Below, piece by piece: positions 28,523 through 38,428 of a DNA stretch of 64,000 nt (within the stretch, counting starts at the first letter, position 1; each line of letters opens with the position of its first letter). This DNA is from QQVM01 sp035341855. GTDB taxonomy: Bacteria; Bacteroidota; Bacteroidia; AKYH767-A; 2013-40CM-41-45. The stretch spans positions 124,001 through 188,000 of the forward strand of contig DAOQWA010000001.1 in NCBI GenBank assembly GCA_035341855.1, given 5' to 3'. The notes beneath the pieces were generated by a model. That model was not told the DNA's origin, searched no databases, and was given only the letters and a program-made list of their open reading frames with translations. Position numbers and translations under genes: made by a program.

Positions 28523-31315
28523 ATGTACAGGTTTTTTACGATTTTAATTGCTTTTTTAAGTATTTCGGCAGTAATTCATGAATCAAAGGCACAAAGATTT
28601 CCTGATGAAATGCGCCTGAGTCCGGATGGGCTAAGGCTGGTTACCGGCAATAATGCCTATAGAGGCATCTATGACCATTATACCATCAATGATATTGAAT
28701 TAATTTTTTCTCAATCTGATTTTTGGGATGACCTGGTTGATAATTACAATGATCAGGAAAATTTACCTGCAACTGTCATCATCAATGGCGTTACATTTGA
28801 CAGTGTAGGGGTTAGATTTAAAGGCGCAACTTCATATTCGGGAAGTAATGATTTTAAAAAATCATTCAACATAAGTCTGGACGCTTATATTCCTGATCAG
28901 AATATCGAAGGTTATAACATTCTCAATCTAAACAATTGCTATCATGATCCATCCTTCATGGGTGAAATCATGTATGAATATGGAATGAGCAGGCATGCAC
29001 CTGCACCTAAAGGTAATTTTGCACATCTAAGAATAAACGGAGATGATTGGGGAATATATGCCAATGTCCAACAGGTGAACAGGGACTTAACCAGACAATG
29101 GTTTCCAAACAGCAAAAGTGGAACGCTTTTCAGGGCAAAAAGACCTGAAGACAGTTCTGCGCCACATGGAACAAGAGGAGACAGTTTACGTTCCTTATGC
29201 TGGTTGGGTGCGGATACAAATTATTATGCTCAGCATTATAATTTAAAATCCACTTCGAGCAACAATCCTCACCAGCTATTAATGGATTTTTGCAAAAGGT
29301 TAGACACAATATCTCAAACTCATATAGAAGCCGAGTTAAGCAAATATCTGGATATAGATAATTCAATTTGGTTCATGGCAGGAGAAATGGCCTTTGTGGA
29401 TGATGACAGTTACGTTATCAAAGGCAGGTCTGATTATTATATCTATATCGACACAGTCACAGGTCAATTAAATCCGATTGAAATGGATGGCAACGATACC
29501 TTCGATCCTTCCACACACAGTTACAACATATTTTCAAATGTAAACAAACCAAAGTATCCTTTATTACATCGACTAATCAATTATCCTCCTTACAGGCAAA
29601 GGTATCTGGCACATTTGCGCACGATCATGGAAGAAGTATTCGATACGAATATTGTATTCCCTCGAATAGATACATACTACAACATGATTGACCCTTTTGT
29701 TTCAGCCGACCCTGTCAATAACTATACATATTCTGACTTCCTTAACCACAAAAGCGTTTTAAAGAATTTTTACACAGCACGGAAAAGCTACATCATGAAC
29801 CATTCAGAAATAGATGTTGACCTTCCGGAAATATCCAATACAATATTCTTTAGTGATACTACAGCCTGGCAAGCACCTGAAGCAAATCAAGTTGTACAGG
29901 TGAATACGTTAGCTTCGAGTCCTGATGGTATTGATAAAGTGACCCTTTATTTCGGGACGGGATTAAGTGGAATATTTCAAAAGACGCTGATGTATGACGA
30001 TGGACTCCATGGAGATCAACTTGCGGGAGACAGTATTTACGGAGCATTAATCCCCGGCTATTCCGGTGGCACAAGAATCCGTTTTTATACTGAGGTAACA
30101 TCCGACAACACTCCAAAAACAGTTGCATACGATCCTCCCGGAGCTGAGCATGACATATACACTTACGTTGTCAAACCAACTCAGTCTATGGATACCAGTG
30201 TTGTGATTAATGAAGTCATGGCAAAAAACACAAGCACAGTCATAGACAGTTCCGGAAAATATTCTGACTGGATAGAGTTCTACAACAACGACACTCTTGC
30301 AAAAGACATTAGTGGATTCTATCTGACTGACGATCCGAATAACTTAAGGAAATGGCAATTCCCTCATGGCACCATACTGCAAGGAAGAAGCTTTCTGATA
30401 ATTTGGGCAAATGACGATGAAGATTCGGGATTATTTAATACTAACTTCAACCTGGCTGCAAGTGGAGAAGAACTCCTCTTCTTAAATTCAAATCTGGAAC
30501 TGGTAAACAGCCTTACCTTCGGCCCTCAAAATGATGATATCAGTTTAGCTCGTGTTCCAAATGGGACAGGAAATTTTATTAATCAAACAGCTACTTTTAA
30601 TTTTGATAATAATATTTATCCGGTCATCGGTTTCTCAGCCGGCACCACCGGTGGATGTATCCCTTTGTCAGTCAATTTTACGAATACAACCGTGAACGCC
30701 TCATCCTTTGTGTGGGATTTTGGAGATGGGAATTCCTCTACCGACTTTGCTCCGACACATACCTACCTTATACCAGGAGTTTATACCGTGAGCTTGTCAG
30801 CCAGTACTCCTCAACTCAGCAGTACTGATTCAATTCCTGCATTGGTTCATGCTATGGCAGCAACTCCATTCAACTTTTCGACTGACACAATATTTGCCTC
30901 TGGTGCCACACATCTGCTTAGTGCTGACCCGGGTTATATTGACTACCAATGGAGCAGCAATGATAGCGGACAAACAATTCTGGTTGATTCGAGCAACATC
31001 TATTGTGTAGTTTATACAGACACTAATTCATGTAAAGACAGTGCTTGTGTTTATGTTTCGCTAAATTCAGTAGGCATTGATAATCCTTCTAATGAAAATC
31101 ATTTGTTTATTTTCCCAAATCCTGCCAAAGAATTCCTGACCATCAAAACAAACAGTTCAAGTGCCGGCATACTGGAAATCTATAACAATACAGGACAACT
31201 AATGCATTCGACTATTCTGAATGGCATATGTGAAATAAGTTTAAAAGGATGGGCCGAGGGATATTATATGGTACGAGTGGGACAGGTCGGTAAATTATTG
31301 CTGATTGAAAGATAA
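28523..31315 (+). CDS. Secreted CotH-like protein with lamin-tail (LTD) and PKD domains and type A T9SS tail
   Basis: A 930-residue exported protein. A signal peptide ends near residue 23 (SKAQ). Residues about 50-420 form a CotH-type domain: GVRFKGATSYSG, KKSFNISLD, YNILNLNN, DDWGIYANVQQVN and QLNPIEMDGNDTF. CotH proteins are atypical kinases; in spore coat formation CotH phosphorylates protein. An LTD domain spans about 563-680 (VVINEVMAKN, DWIEFYNN, LYLTDD-like YLTDDPNN), followed by PKD (CIPLSVNFTNTTV, FVWDFGDGN, 690-775) and a type A T9SS tail (LFIFPNPAKEFLTI to GYYMVRV). LTD and PKD domains are probably for adhesion. Whether this CotH domain is an active kinase cannot be judged without alignment; the metal-binding acidic residues are only tentatively placed at MDGND. 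Starts at ATG. Confidence 0.87.
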   Translation: MYRFFTILIAFLSISAVIHESKAQRFPDEMRLSPDGLRLVTGNNAYRGIYDHYTINDIELIFSQSDFWDDLVDNYNDQENLPATVIINGVTFDSVGVRFKGATSYSGSNDFKKSFNISLDAYIPDQNIEGYNILNLNNCYHDPSFMGEIMYEYGMSRHAPAPKGNFAHLRINGDDWGIYANVQQVNRDLTRQWFPNSKSGTLFRAKRPEDSSAPHGTRGDSLRSLCWLGADTNYYAQHYNLKSTSSNNPHQLLMDFCKRLDTISQTHIEAELSKYLDIDNSIWFMAGEMAFVDDDSYVIKGRSDYYIYIDTVTGQLNPIEMDGNDTFDPSTHSYNIFSNVNKPKYPLLHRLINYPPYRQRYLAHLRTIMEEVFDTNIVFPRIDTYYNMIDPFVSADPVNNYTYSDFLNHKSVLKNFYTARKSYIMNHSEIDVDLPEISNTIFFSDTTAWQAPEANQVVQVNTLASSPDGIDKVTLYFGTGLSGIFQKTLMYDDGLHGDQLAGDSIYGALIPGYSGGTRIRFYTEVTSDNTPKTVAYDPPGAEHDIYTYVVKPTQSMDTSVVINEVMAKNTSTVIDSSGKYSDWIEFYNNDTLAKDISGFYLTDDPNNLRKWQFPHGTILQGRSFLIIWANDDEDSGLFNTNFNLAASGEELLFLNSNLELVNSLTFGPQNDDISLARVPNGTGNFINQTATFNFDNNIYPVIGFSAGTTGGCIPLSVNFTNTTVNASSFVWDFGDGNSSTDFAPTHTYLIPGVYTVSLSASTPQLSSTDSIPALVHAMAATPFNFSTDTIFASGATHLLSADPGYIDYQWSSNDSGQTILVDSSNIYCVVYTDTNSCKDSACVYVSLNSVGIDNPSNENHLFIFPNPAKEFLTIKTNSSSAGILEIYNNTGQLMHSTILNGICEISLKGWAEGYYMVRVGQVGKLLLIER

Positions 31316-31652
31316 TTTAGCTTTCAATTCTCAAATCAATTATAAAATCTCAGATAAAAACTACATAAAGATAGTTTTAGAGTCTTTTGATACCCATTGT
31401 CCGCCGGGTACTTAAGTTATTTTCGATAAAAATAAAAAACACATCCGGGCAGGATTTTGTACTTCCTGTATTACAGAACCATGTAATTATTACAAAATAC
31501 TATTAAACCAAATTCCGGATTTCGTGTCAATCCCTTTATAAACACTTTGTAACAATTATTTTCAAAATCCTTAAATTTACCTTCAATGCTTGCGTTATAA
31601 GGATTACAAAGTATAGTTCCGGAGCTGCTATTCTAAAATTAAAACCAAAACG
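31316..31652. other. Intergenic region with one weak hairpin
   Basis: AAAACTA (31357-31363) can pair with TAGTTTT (31372-31378), which may help end transcription of the CotH gene but is weak. No gene or clear promoter was seen before the lipoprotein gene. Confidence 0.35.
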
Positions 31653-32618
31653 ATGAAAACAAAGAACCTTGCATGGACTATAGCCCTCGGGCTTGTTGTC
31701 TTATTCACCTCATGTAAAAAAGAAAAGAACGATCCTGTACAGTTGGATTCAAAAGTTTCCCAATTTAATTCAGATGCCAACTATTACAAATCTGAATCTG
31801 ATCAAGTTGACAACGACATCAACAATTCACTTAGCGAAATTCCCGCTTTCGGAAGGGTTTCCAGCGCCGCATCAATTTTATCGAGTCCACTATGCGGAGT
31901 GACCATCGACTCTTCTCAAATAGCTAACAAGATCCTCTATTACAATTTTGACGGTGTGACTCCATGTTTTAGTCCTTCAAGAACAAGATCCGGTCAAATA
32001 AAAGTAGAACTCACGGGAGGAAATAGCTGGAGTGATGCAGGTTCAGAATTGACTTTGACTTATATCAATTTCAAAGTGACAAGGTTGAGCAACAACAAAT
32101 CCATCATGTTCAACGGTGTAAAAACATTGAAAAATATTAATGGAAATGACTGGTTAGGATTTTTCGCCAGCAATGCTACTTTAAAATATCAGGCAAGAGC
32201 ATTAAATCTCGCTGTAGTTTTCGACAACAACCTAAGCGCTACCTGGAATGGTGCGAGGATAACTGAATGGAGTTTTGTTCAATCAAGTACCAATCCAAAT
32301 ATTCCCTACAGTCATATTGTCTTTACTTCAAGAGGAGATACTACACTTAATGGACAAAGCAATGTGGATAGTTGGGGCGTAAATCGTTTTGGCGACGCAT
32401 TCACAACTCACTACAATAGTCCCCTCAATTCAAATACATATTGCGGATTGTGGCGCTTCACGTCAGGTGAACTGGTTCATAATGTGAATGCAAATAATTT
32501 TACCCTTACACTTGGGGTAGATCCGGGAGGAAATCCAACCCCTTATACTTGTGCATATGGTTACAAAGTAAGTTGGTTTGTCAACGGCAACTCTAACGAG
32601 TTAGTCCTGAGTTACTAG
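31653..32618 (+). CDS. Lipoprotein of unknown function
   Basis: A 321-residue lipoprotein. The signal ends in the lipobox LFTSC (cysteine about residue 21), and the residues after it are lysine- and glutamate-rich (KKEKND), as is common for outer-membrane-targeted or surface lipoproteins of this phylum. The mature part is beta-rich with repeated strand-like segments (GQIKVELTGGNSW, ELTLTYINFKVTRL, SYSHIVFTSRGDT-like). Several aromatic residues and few cysteines are present. I cannot assign a family. It starts at ATG and is followed by a very strong terminator, so it is probably a single-gene unit. Confidence 0.8.
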   Translation: MKTKNLAWTIALGLVVLFTSCKKEKNDPVQLDSKVSQFNSDANYYKSESDQVDNDINNSLSEIPAFGRVSSAASILSSPLCGVTIDSSQIANKILYYNFDGVTPCFSPSRTRSGQIKVELTGGNSWSDAGSELTLTYINFKVTRLSNNKSIMFNGVKTLKNINGNDWLGFFASNATLKYQARALNLAVVFDNNLSATWNGARITEWSFVQSSTNPNIPYSHIVFTSRGDTTLNGQSNVDSWGVNRFGDAFTTHYNSPLNSNTYCGLWRFTSGELVHNVNANNFTLTLGVDPGGNPTPYTCAYGYKVSWFVNGNSNELVLSY

Positions 32619-32664
32619 CAGGTTATAATTGCAGAAAAAGGCCTATTTAAGCCGATTTTAAAAG

Positions 32665-32716
32665 AAAGCCATTTTTCGAATAAAAATTGATTTTATTTGA
32701 AAAATGGCTTTTTTTT
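32665..32716 (+). terminator. Strong Rho-independent terminator (21-base-pair stem)
   Basis: Bases 32665-32685 pair with 32691-32711 along 21 positions with one G-U pair and a 5-base loop (ATTGA), followed by TTTTT. It lies 47 bases after the stop of the lipoprotein gene. The flanking A-run would also allow some function on the opposite strand. Confidence 0.85.
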
Positions 32717-32835
32717 CTTATATTTTGGCATATACACAGTATTAATGTATCCATGTGTCAAAAGGCATTAATGTTAGATATACCCAAATCCGCACACACA
32801 TGGATAAAGGAAGAGGGTACTAAAATCAAAGAAAA

Positions 32836-33246
32836 ATGACAGATATGAAAATTCAGGATTTTCGTGGAATTGGAATGATGTACGGAGAAAAGTTTATGAA
32901 CATTGGTATTTTGATGTTAAGCGATCTTTTAAATAAAGGAAAAACGGCAGAAGGCAGACGAGAGCTGGCATCAAGATCAGGTATTGAAGAATCACTTATT
33001 TTAAAATGGGTAAATCAGGCTGACCTCACCAGGATCAATGGAGTTGGACCGGTATTTTCTGAATTGTTGGAAGCAAGTGTAGTAAATACAGTGAATGAAC
33101 TTAAAATGCGCAACCCTGAAAGTCTGATCAACAAATTAGTTGAAGTGAATAACAAGAAACAAATCGCCAATGCTCTTCCGACACCTCATCAGGTTGAAAA
33201 ATTCGTGAATGAAGCAAAAGAACTTGAACCGATGATAAGTTATTGA
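32836..33246 (+). CDS. DUF4332 (helix-hairpin-helix-like) protein
   Basis: A 136-residue cytoplasmic protein of the DUF4332 family. It contains two helix-hairpin-helix-like motifs: IQDFRGIGMMYGEKFMNIGI at the N-terminus and LTRINGVGPVFSELLEASVV at about 68-88. Such motifs often bind DNA without sequence specificity, but the function of the family is unknown. The ATG at 32836 is followed by a second at 32845. The gene is followed by a bidirectional hairpin shared with the convergent hybrid kinase gene. Confidence 0.78.
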   Translation: MTDMKIQDFRGIGMMYGEKFMNIGILMLSDLLNKGKTAEGRRELASRSGIEESLILKWVNQADLTRINGVGPVFSELLEASVVNTVNELKMRNPESLINKLVEVNNKKQIANALPTPHQVEKFVNEAKELEPMISY

Positions 33247-33277
33247 TGGCTTCTTCCACAGAAAAAACACTACCTCC

Positions 33278-33316
33278 AATGAAAAAAGGCCTCAATTGTC
33301 CGAGGCGTTTTTCATT
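33278..33316. terminator. Bidirectional terminator between DUF4332 and hybrid kinase genes
   Basis: AATGAAAAA plus GCCTC on the left pairs with GAGGC plus TTTTTCATT on the right, with one small bulge and an 8-base loop. A-rich and T-rich arms allow termination in both directions. The stop codon of the kinase gene (33312-33314) lies inside the right arm. Confidence 0.6.
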
Positions 33317-35708
33317 GGATTTGTTTCTTAACCTTCTCCATGTCTTTAACTGCGAGCCTGCAGATCGAAGATATCTTTTCAATTTTTTCAGACATACCGG
33401 ACAAAGCTTCCTTTGAGAGGGCAGATAATTCTATTTGCTCAGCAAGCTCCAATGCTTCTGATAGCCCGGCAATCCTGAGTTGCGGTTTCAGGTTATGAGT
33501 TGTAATACGCAGCTTATCATAGTCCTGACCACTAAATGCCGCATTTATATTATTCAAATTTTCCGGCACTTGCTTAATAAACAACTCCACACAACGATTA
33601 AATCGAACGGGATCATTTTCTGTAAATTCATGAATAGAACTAATATCGATTGAAGATCCATTTTTAGGATCATTACTCTTTATATTCTGAATATCTTCCT
33701 GTTCGACAACATCTATATTTCTACTATCAATTTTTTTCACTGTTCGATAAATTGTACTTATCAATTCATGTGCTTTAAATGGTTTCGGGATAAAGTCATT
33801 CATACCCGCTGCGATCGATTTATCGATTTCACTTCTTACAACAGATGCAGTTAATGCAACAATAGGTATTTTATTTTTAGATGAGTCGAACTCATTTCGA
33901 ATTTTTCTGGTAGCTTCAAGGCCATCCATCTTTGGCATCACCAGATCCATAAGAATTATGTCATACGAATTGTCTTTTGCTTTTGATAGAGCTTCAATAC
34001 CATCCAATGCTTCATCAATAATAATTTCCGGAATTTTCAATTGAAGCGTTTCTTTAACAACGATCCGGTTATACTCATTATCGTCAGCCAATAGCAGCTT
34101 TATACCTTTCATTTCAATTAACATTTCTTCTGAAACATTCTGATCTTTATGAATGAGAGTTGTATTGCTACTTACAGGATACGTTAATGTAAACACAAAT
34201 ACGCTGCCTTCATTTTTCCTGCTACGCACTTCTATATCCCCGTTTTGAAGTTTTACCAACTGTTTCGAAATGCTTAAACCCAATCCTGTGCCACCATATC
34301 TCCTGGTTGTATCACTACCGGCTTGAATATAATCTTGAAACAATTTTTCCTGCTCTTCTTTTGTCATTCCTATACCGGTATCGGAAACCGAAAACTGTAT
34401 GGTCTCAAGTTTTTGTCTGTTCAATGAGACAGCCTTTTCTGTGTTTCCGACCCTAAGTACATCCAGTTTGATTCGACCTTTAGAAGTGAATTTTACTGCA
34501 TTACCGATCAGGTTCAATAGTATTTGAGTGAGGCGTGTCGGATCTCCAATCAATACAGGTGAAATTTTCTTGTCAACTTTATACTCCAGCAATAATCCCT
34601 TCTCTTCAGCCTTGAAATGGATTATTTCGATGACATTCTCAACGACGGCCTCAACAGACATATCGATTTTTTCGATTTCAATTTTACCTGCTTCTATCTT
34701 AGAGAGGTCCAAAATGTCATTAATAATTATCAGTAATGAATCTGAAGCATTTCGTATACTTTCAAGATACTTCAACTGATCAGGAGCAGGATTTTTTTGC
34801 AGTAGCAATCCTGTCATCCCTGTAACTGCATTGATCGGTGTTCTTATCTCGTGACTCATATTGGCCAGAAACTGTTGCATAAACTTTTCACTACGCTCTG
34901 CTCTTTGTTTTGTAACAAATAGTTCCTCGTGAGTAATTGAATTTTGAATGGCTACAGAAATATAACCAAGCAAGTATCGAATAATATTTTGATGATATTC
35001 ATCGAATGAATTTTTTCTAAAACTCATCATAGTAAGTATACCCGACACTTCATCTTTGTTTAAGATTGGAAAAACCATGATCGATTTTACCATGCGACCA
35101 TCTTTCATTGTGAGTGGCTGAAAAACATATCGTTCAAAATGCTCTTCCGCATTTTCGAGAAACACTTCTCGGTTATTCTTATAACTCCAGGCGGAAAAAT
35201 GATTATAAGATTCAAAAAACTCTGTTTCTGAATTTCCTAAAGACGAATATATTTTCCATTTACCGGAAGTGGAATTTAATACGTTCAACTCGAGAACAGC
35301 CGCATCCATCATTGAATTGATCGTATTTGACAAATGATCAAAAGTTTCCTGAAGGTCAAGTGAAGATGTGACTTTTTGTCCGAGTTCATTTACTATATAA
35401 AGATCATCTAGTTTTTTTCGAAGCTTTGAAACTAAAGTATCCGACTGGGATATTGAAGCAACATTGGCATCTCTGTGGTTGTAGGTCTGGGCCAATTTTT
35501 CAATCCTTTTTGAAACCACTTCCAGTTCAGCCGGTATTTCCAAGGCCTTATCAGATCCGGATAAATCATCGCTGAGTCCTGAAACTTCAAAAGCATCCAG
35601 TTGTCTGATTAAATTATCCTTCCAGTTATTTAATTTTTTCTTATACAACAGAAAAATAATAGCTGAACCAACGGCAAAAAACAAAACAAAAAGAAATATA
35701 TGTAACAT
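33312..35708 (-). CDS. Hybrid sensor histidine kinase with GAF, HisKA, HATPase, receiver and HPt domains
   Basis: A 798-residue membrane-anchored phosphorelay protein. One transmembrane helix (3-22) is followed by a coiled-coil and a GAF-like domain (about 115-262). HisKA carries HEIRTP with phospho-acceptor His286; the HATPase has NAVKF, DTGIGM and GTGLGLS (N, G1, G2 boxes). The receiver domain (about 535-655) has Asp588 in ILMDLVMPKMDG, and a C-terminal HPt domain has His738 in THNLKPQ, where the usual glycine after LK is proline. All relay steps can occur within this chain; a separate DNA-binding regulator is not encoded next to it. Its N-terminal 260 residues are clearly paralogous to those of the kinase at 44512-46104. 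Starts at ATG; the neighbour is convergent. Confidence 0.93.
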   Translation of the reverse strand: MLHIFLFVLFFAVGSAIIFLLYKKKLNNWKDNLIRQLDAFEVSGLSDDLSGSDKALEIPAELEVVSKRIEKLAQTYNHRDANVASISQSDTLVSKLRKKLDDLYIVNELGQKVTSSLDLQETFDHLSNTINSMMDAAVLELNVLNSTSGKWKIYSSLGNSETEFFESYNHFSAWSYKNNREVFLENAEEHFERYVFQPLTMKDGRMVKSIMVFPILNKDEVSGILTMMSFRKNSFDEYHQNIIRYLLGYISVAIQNSITHEELFVTKQRAERSEKFMQQFLANMSHEIRTPINAVTGMTGLLLQKNPAPDQLKYLESIRNASDSLLIIINDILDLSKIEAGKIEIEKIDMSVEAVVENVIEIIHFKAEEKGLLLEYKVDKKISPVLIGDPTRLTQILLNLIGNAVKFTSKGRIKLDVLRVGNTEKAVSLNRQKLETIQFSVSDTGIGMTKEEQEKLFQDYIQAGSDTTRRYGGTGLGLSISKQLVKLQNGDIEVRSRKNEGSVFVFTLTYPVSSNTTLIHKDQNVSEEMLIEMKGIKLLLADDNEYNRIVVKETLQLKIPEIIIDEALDGIEALSKAKDNSYDIILMDLVMPKMDGLEATRKIRNEFDSSKNKIPIVALTASVVRSEIDKSIAAGMNDFIPKPFKAHELISTIYRTVKKIDSRNIDVVEQEDIQNIKSNDPKNGSSIDISSIHEFTENDPVRFNRCVELFIKQVPENLNNINAAFSGQDYDKLRITTHNLKPQLRIAGLSEALELAEQIELSALSKEALSGMSEKIEKISSICRLAVKDMEKVKKQIQ

Positions 35709-36116
35709 AAATTATTTCTTTAATGATGCACCTACAAACAAACATGAAGGGCAATGAACGTTTCAGTGAGACCCTGAAATTCTCAATCTTGAAATCAACC
35801 TAAATATAAGAGTATTTAAAGATATGTTATAGTCTGATCACCAGAAACTCCTAAAACATTGTTTAGTGGGTGGAGAGAGCTTAACCTCTTTCTGACATGA
35901 AGCCAAATGACATATCAATATCAGAAATAAAATTAGGTAACCTATTCCGGACAGACACATCTTCGCTTTTTTAATGCAGATTGCAAAATTTAATGAGCCA
36001 AGTGTTTTTTTATGTTATTATTTATCAGCAAATCCTAATATTATTAAAAGCCCTTATTTTATTATGGTGGTTCCTAAGAATTGTTAGAATGAAATTTCCT
36101 TCATCAATTTAACTCG
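35709..36116. other. Intergenic region, no gene seen
   Basis: This AT-rich stretch of about 400 bases separates the end of the minus-strand signalling cluster from the upstream side of the hybrid kinase gene. I saw no coding frame, RNA gene or clear terminator; it probably contains the kinase promoter. Confidence 0.4.
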
Positions 36117-37142
36117 TTACTTTATCAGATTCTTGTAAGTGAAAGCATATGATATTCCCACATTGATTTGAATATTATTCATAGTAAAGTCATCATCGAT
36201 ATAATAATATTTGAAAACATTTACCAGGTCGGAATACCGCGTCCCTTCTTTGTTTACATTTTCAGGATAATAATGGTAGCTGATATCTGCAAACAATTGA
36301 ATTCCTTTCATACCATATGTAGCACCTGCCGAGCAGATATACCCGGTTTGATAATTATTTCGGTATGAAAATCTGTCCACCAGATCAGATTCGTTATCAC
36401 GCGAAGTCGTGCTAAGTGCAGATGACAAAAATGAAAAATCTACCCCTGCCTGGATGTAAGGGCTGAAAGTCTTTTCCAGAATTGAATATTTGAATGACAG
36501 AGGAATATCAAAATAAGAGAGCTTTTCTTCATAGTTAATAGTAGTGTTTTCTACGTCATACAGCAAGTGCTCATATTTTGATTGCCTGAATCCAAAACCG
36601 AGAACAATCCATAGTTTTTTATAGGCACGGTATTCACCGGAGAGGCCAAGTTGAAATCCGGTTTTATTGTTGTATTTATCAATTCCGGGGGCTGCGTCTT
36701 CATGCACAATTGAAAAAGAATTGACCTCTTTTACGTTGCTAAAATTCAATCCCCCGCTGAATCCTAACCTGAAGACAGGTGTAGGGGTATACTTAATAAA
36801 AAGAGCAGAAAGTTTAGGATCGTCGCGAAACTTATCAGGTTGAAAATAGGGATCTATTTTCATTATTCTGGCAGCGGTTTTGTCAGCCTCTTCCAGATTA
36901 TCCACTTTGAGATAACTTAAAATAAGCAATTTATTAGCCTGAATTTTTTCCATCTTATCCAGACTACATCCATCCAATGCAGATATCAGTACACGGATGG
37001 CAGCATCATACTCTCCTTGCTCATAGCTTGTATTGGCATTTTTTAACTTAACGATACAACTGTCTGTTTGAGCAATACAGTTCAATGTCATGAATATCTG
37101 GATCATGAGTGCTGAACAAAAAACAAGTAATACTTTTTTCAT
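36117..37142 (-). CDS. TPR plus outer-membrane beta-barrel (PorT-like) protein
   Basis: A 341-residue exported protein with two parts. A signal peptide (about 1-25, ending CIAQ) precedes a short TPR-like helical segment at about 30-125 (KLKNANTSYEQGEYDAAI, ILSYLKVDNLEEADKTAARI). From about 125 to the end, alternating aromatic strands (FRLGFSGGLNFSNV, GFQLGLSGEYRAYKKLWIVL, ISYAFTYKNLIK) form a small PorT-like outer-membrane barrel. The same pairing of a periplasmic helical domain with a barrel is common in this phylum. It is the last gene of a minus-strand cluster and starts 20 bases after the lipoprotein gene at 37163. The function is unknown; a channel or an anchor for its partners is possible. 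Confidence 0.8.
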   Translation of the reverse strand: MKKVLLVFCSALMIQIFMTLNCIAQTDSCIVKLKNANTSYEQGEYDAAIRVLISALDGCSLDKMEKIQANKLLILSYLKVDNLEEADKTAARIMKIDPYFQPDKFRDDPKLSALFIKYTPTPVFRLGFSGGLNFSNVKEVNSFSIVHEDAAPGIDKYNNKTGFQLGLSGEYRAYKKLWIVLGFGFRQSKYEHLLYDVENTTINYEEKLSYFDIPLSFKYSILEKTFSPYIQAGVDFSFLSSALSTTSRDNESDLVDRFSYRNNYQTGYICSAGATYGMKGIQLFADISYHYYPENVNKEGTRYSDLVNVFKYYYIDDDFTMNNIQINVGISYAFTYKNLIK

Positions 37143-37162
37143 ATTAATTAAGTTTGGCTATT

Positions 37163-38428
37163 TCAATTTGAGATTAATTTTCCGAAGGAATCTAAATGCA
37201 TGTATATGACTTTGTTCGAAATAAGATTTTGCTTTAACAGACCAATAAGACCAATGCTTCCATCAGGCAGATACACTGCATCAAATCCCTTTGAGGGAAC
37301 ATCTGTGTTTATTACTCCGGACCAACTCAAGGACAGATCCGCATTTAATTTAAACATTGCCAAATCGTTGGGCGACACAACTATATTCGAGGGTAACTGA
37401 TTATTGCTGCCGACAACTAAATATCCACCGTCAGGTGCTTTAATTATATTTTTAACAGTTGTAGGTGTTGCAGCAATTCGTGGGTAGAGAATTTCCTTTT
37501 CAAATTCTCCGGTGAGCGAATACGTTCTTGAAAAAACATCACCATAACCTTCAACAGACGAATTTTTTGACTTTGTTCCAAACAATACTATTTTATAGTC
37601 TGCAGAATATACGAGACCTGCAGATGTCTCAAAATGTGAAGGGTCGTAGTTGTTGGAATACCAACCTCTTTCTGCGTTAGCATTTAATGACCTTACGAAA
37701 CAGTTCTCAATCATTTCATCATATTCATCATAAGTAACTCCCTGAATAATTATCATCGAATCATTAGCCTGGATAAGCCTATCAAATCTTTCTCCATAAT
37801 TAAGTCCGGATCCGTAGTGATTAGCATTGGGAATCGGAACACGTTTATGGAATAATTCAGTCAAAGAAGAATTTGCTTTCCATATATAATACCCCCAACT
37901 ATAAGGTTTGTAGACCACCAGGTATGTGTCATTATATTCAGCAAGAGAAGGCTCCTGATCTATTACACCCACAATAGTTTGTATATTTCTGGATGAAATC
38001 AATTCTCCGTCATCACTTATTTCGTAGACAGAAAAATAATCAAATCCAAGAGCCGATGCGCAAACAATAAAGCCTCCTCCACTTCCAGGTACAATATTTA
38101 CATATTGATATACAGTATCAGATATAATTACATCTTTCAGTTTGTTACCGTCGTTGCCCAGGAGAAACAATTCTTGTCTGATGATCGGATTCTGAATATT
38201 TCCCGAGTTGATCCATCCAAGTAATTTACCATTTACTGACGAAACTATTTTTACTTGCTTGGCCTCACTAAGAGTAGGAATGATCTTTACCGAAGAGCTT
38301 ACTGAGGTATTGACATCATCTTTCCTGCAAGATGAAAGCGTACCACAAAGCAACAGGGTAAATAATATTAAATTATATAGTTTATTATTCTTTATCATAA
38401 GAACAATCGATTTAGCTTTTATTTCCAT
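37163..38428 (-). CDS. Lipoprotein with DGGY-type beta-propeller repeats
   Basis: A 421-residue lipoprotein. The ATG at 38428 overlaps the stop of the upstream gene by 10 bases, which suggests translational coupling; an alternative ATG at 38398 (MIKNNKLYNL) gives a shorter and more typical lipoprotein signal ending LSSC. The mature part has weakly conserved blade motifs, e.g. APDGGYLVVGSNN and LPDGSIGLIGLL, each followed by a strand ending in a lysine/leucine pattern (MFKLNADLSLSW, IYMHLDSFGKL). These resemble the repeats in the two preceding genes. It probably faces the periplasm or cell surface. Family unknown beyond the repeat type. Confidence 0.78.
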   Translation of the reverse strand: MEIKAKSIVLMIKNNKLYNLILFTLLLCGTLSSCRKDDVNTSVSSSVKIIPTLSEAKQVKIVSSVNGKLLGWINSGNIQNPIIRQELFLLGNDGNKLKDVIISDTVYQYVNIVPGSGGGFIVCASALGFDYFSVYEISDDGELISSRNIQTIVGVIDQEPSLAEYNDTYLVVYKPYSWGYYIWKANSSLTELFHKRVPIPNANHYGSGLNYGERFDRLIQANDSMIIIQGVTYDEYDEMIENCFVRSLNANAERGWYSNNYDPSHFETSAGLVYSADYKIVLFGTKSKNSSVEGYGDVFSRTYSLTGEFEKEILYPRIAATPTTVKNIIKAPDGGYLVVGSNNQLPSNIVVSPNDLAMFKLNADLSLSWSGVINTDVPSKGFDAVYLPDGSIGLIGLLKQNLISNKVIYMHLDSFGKLISN

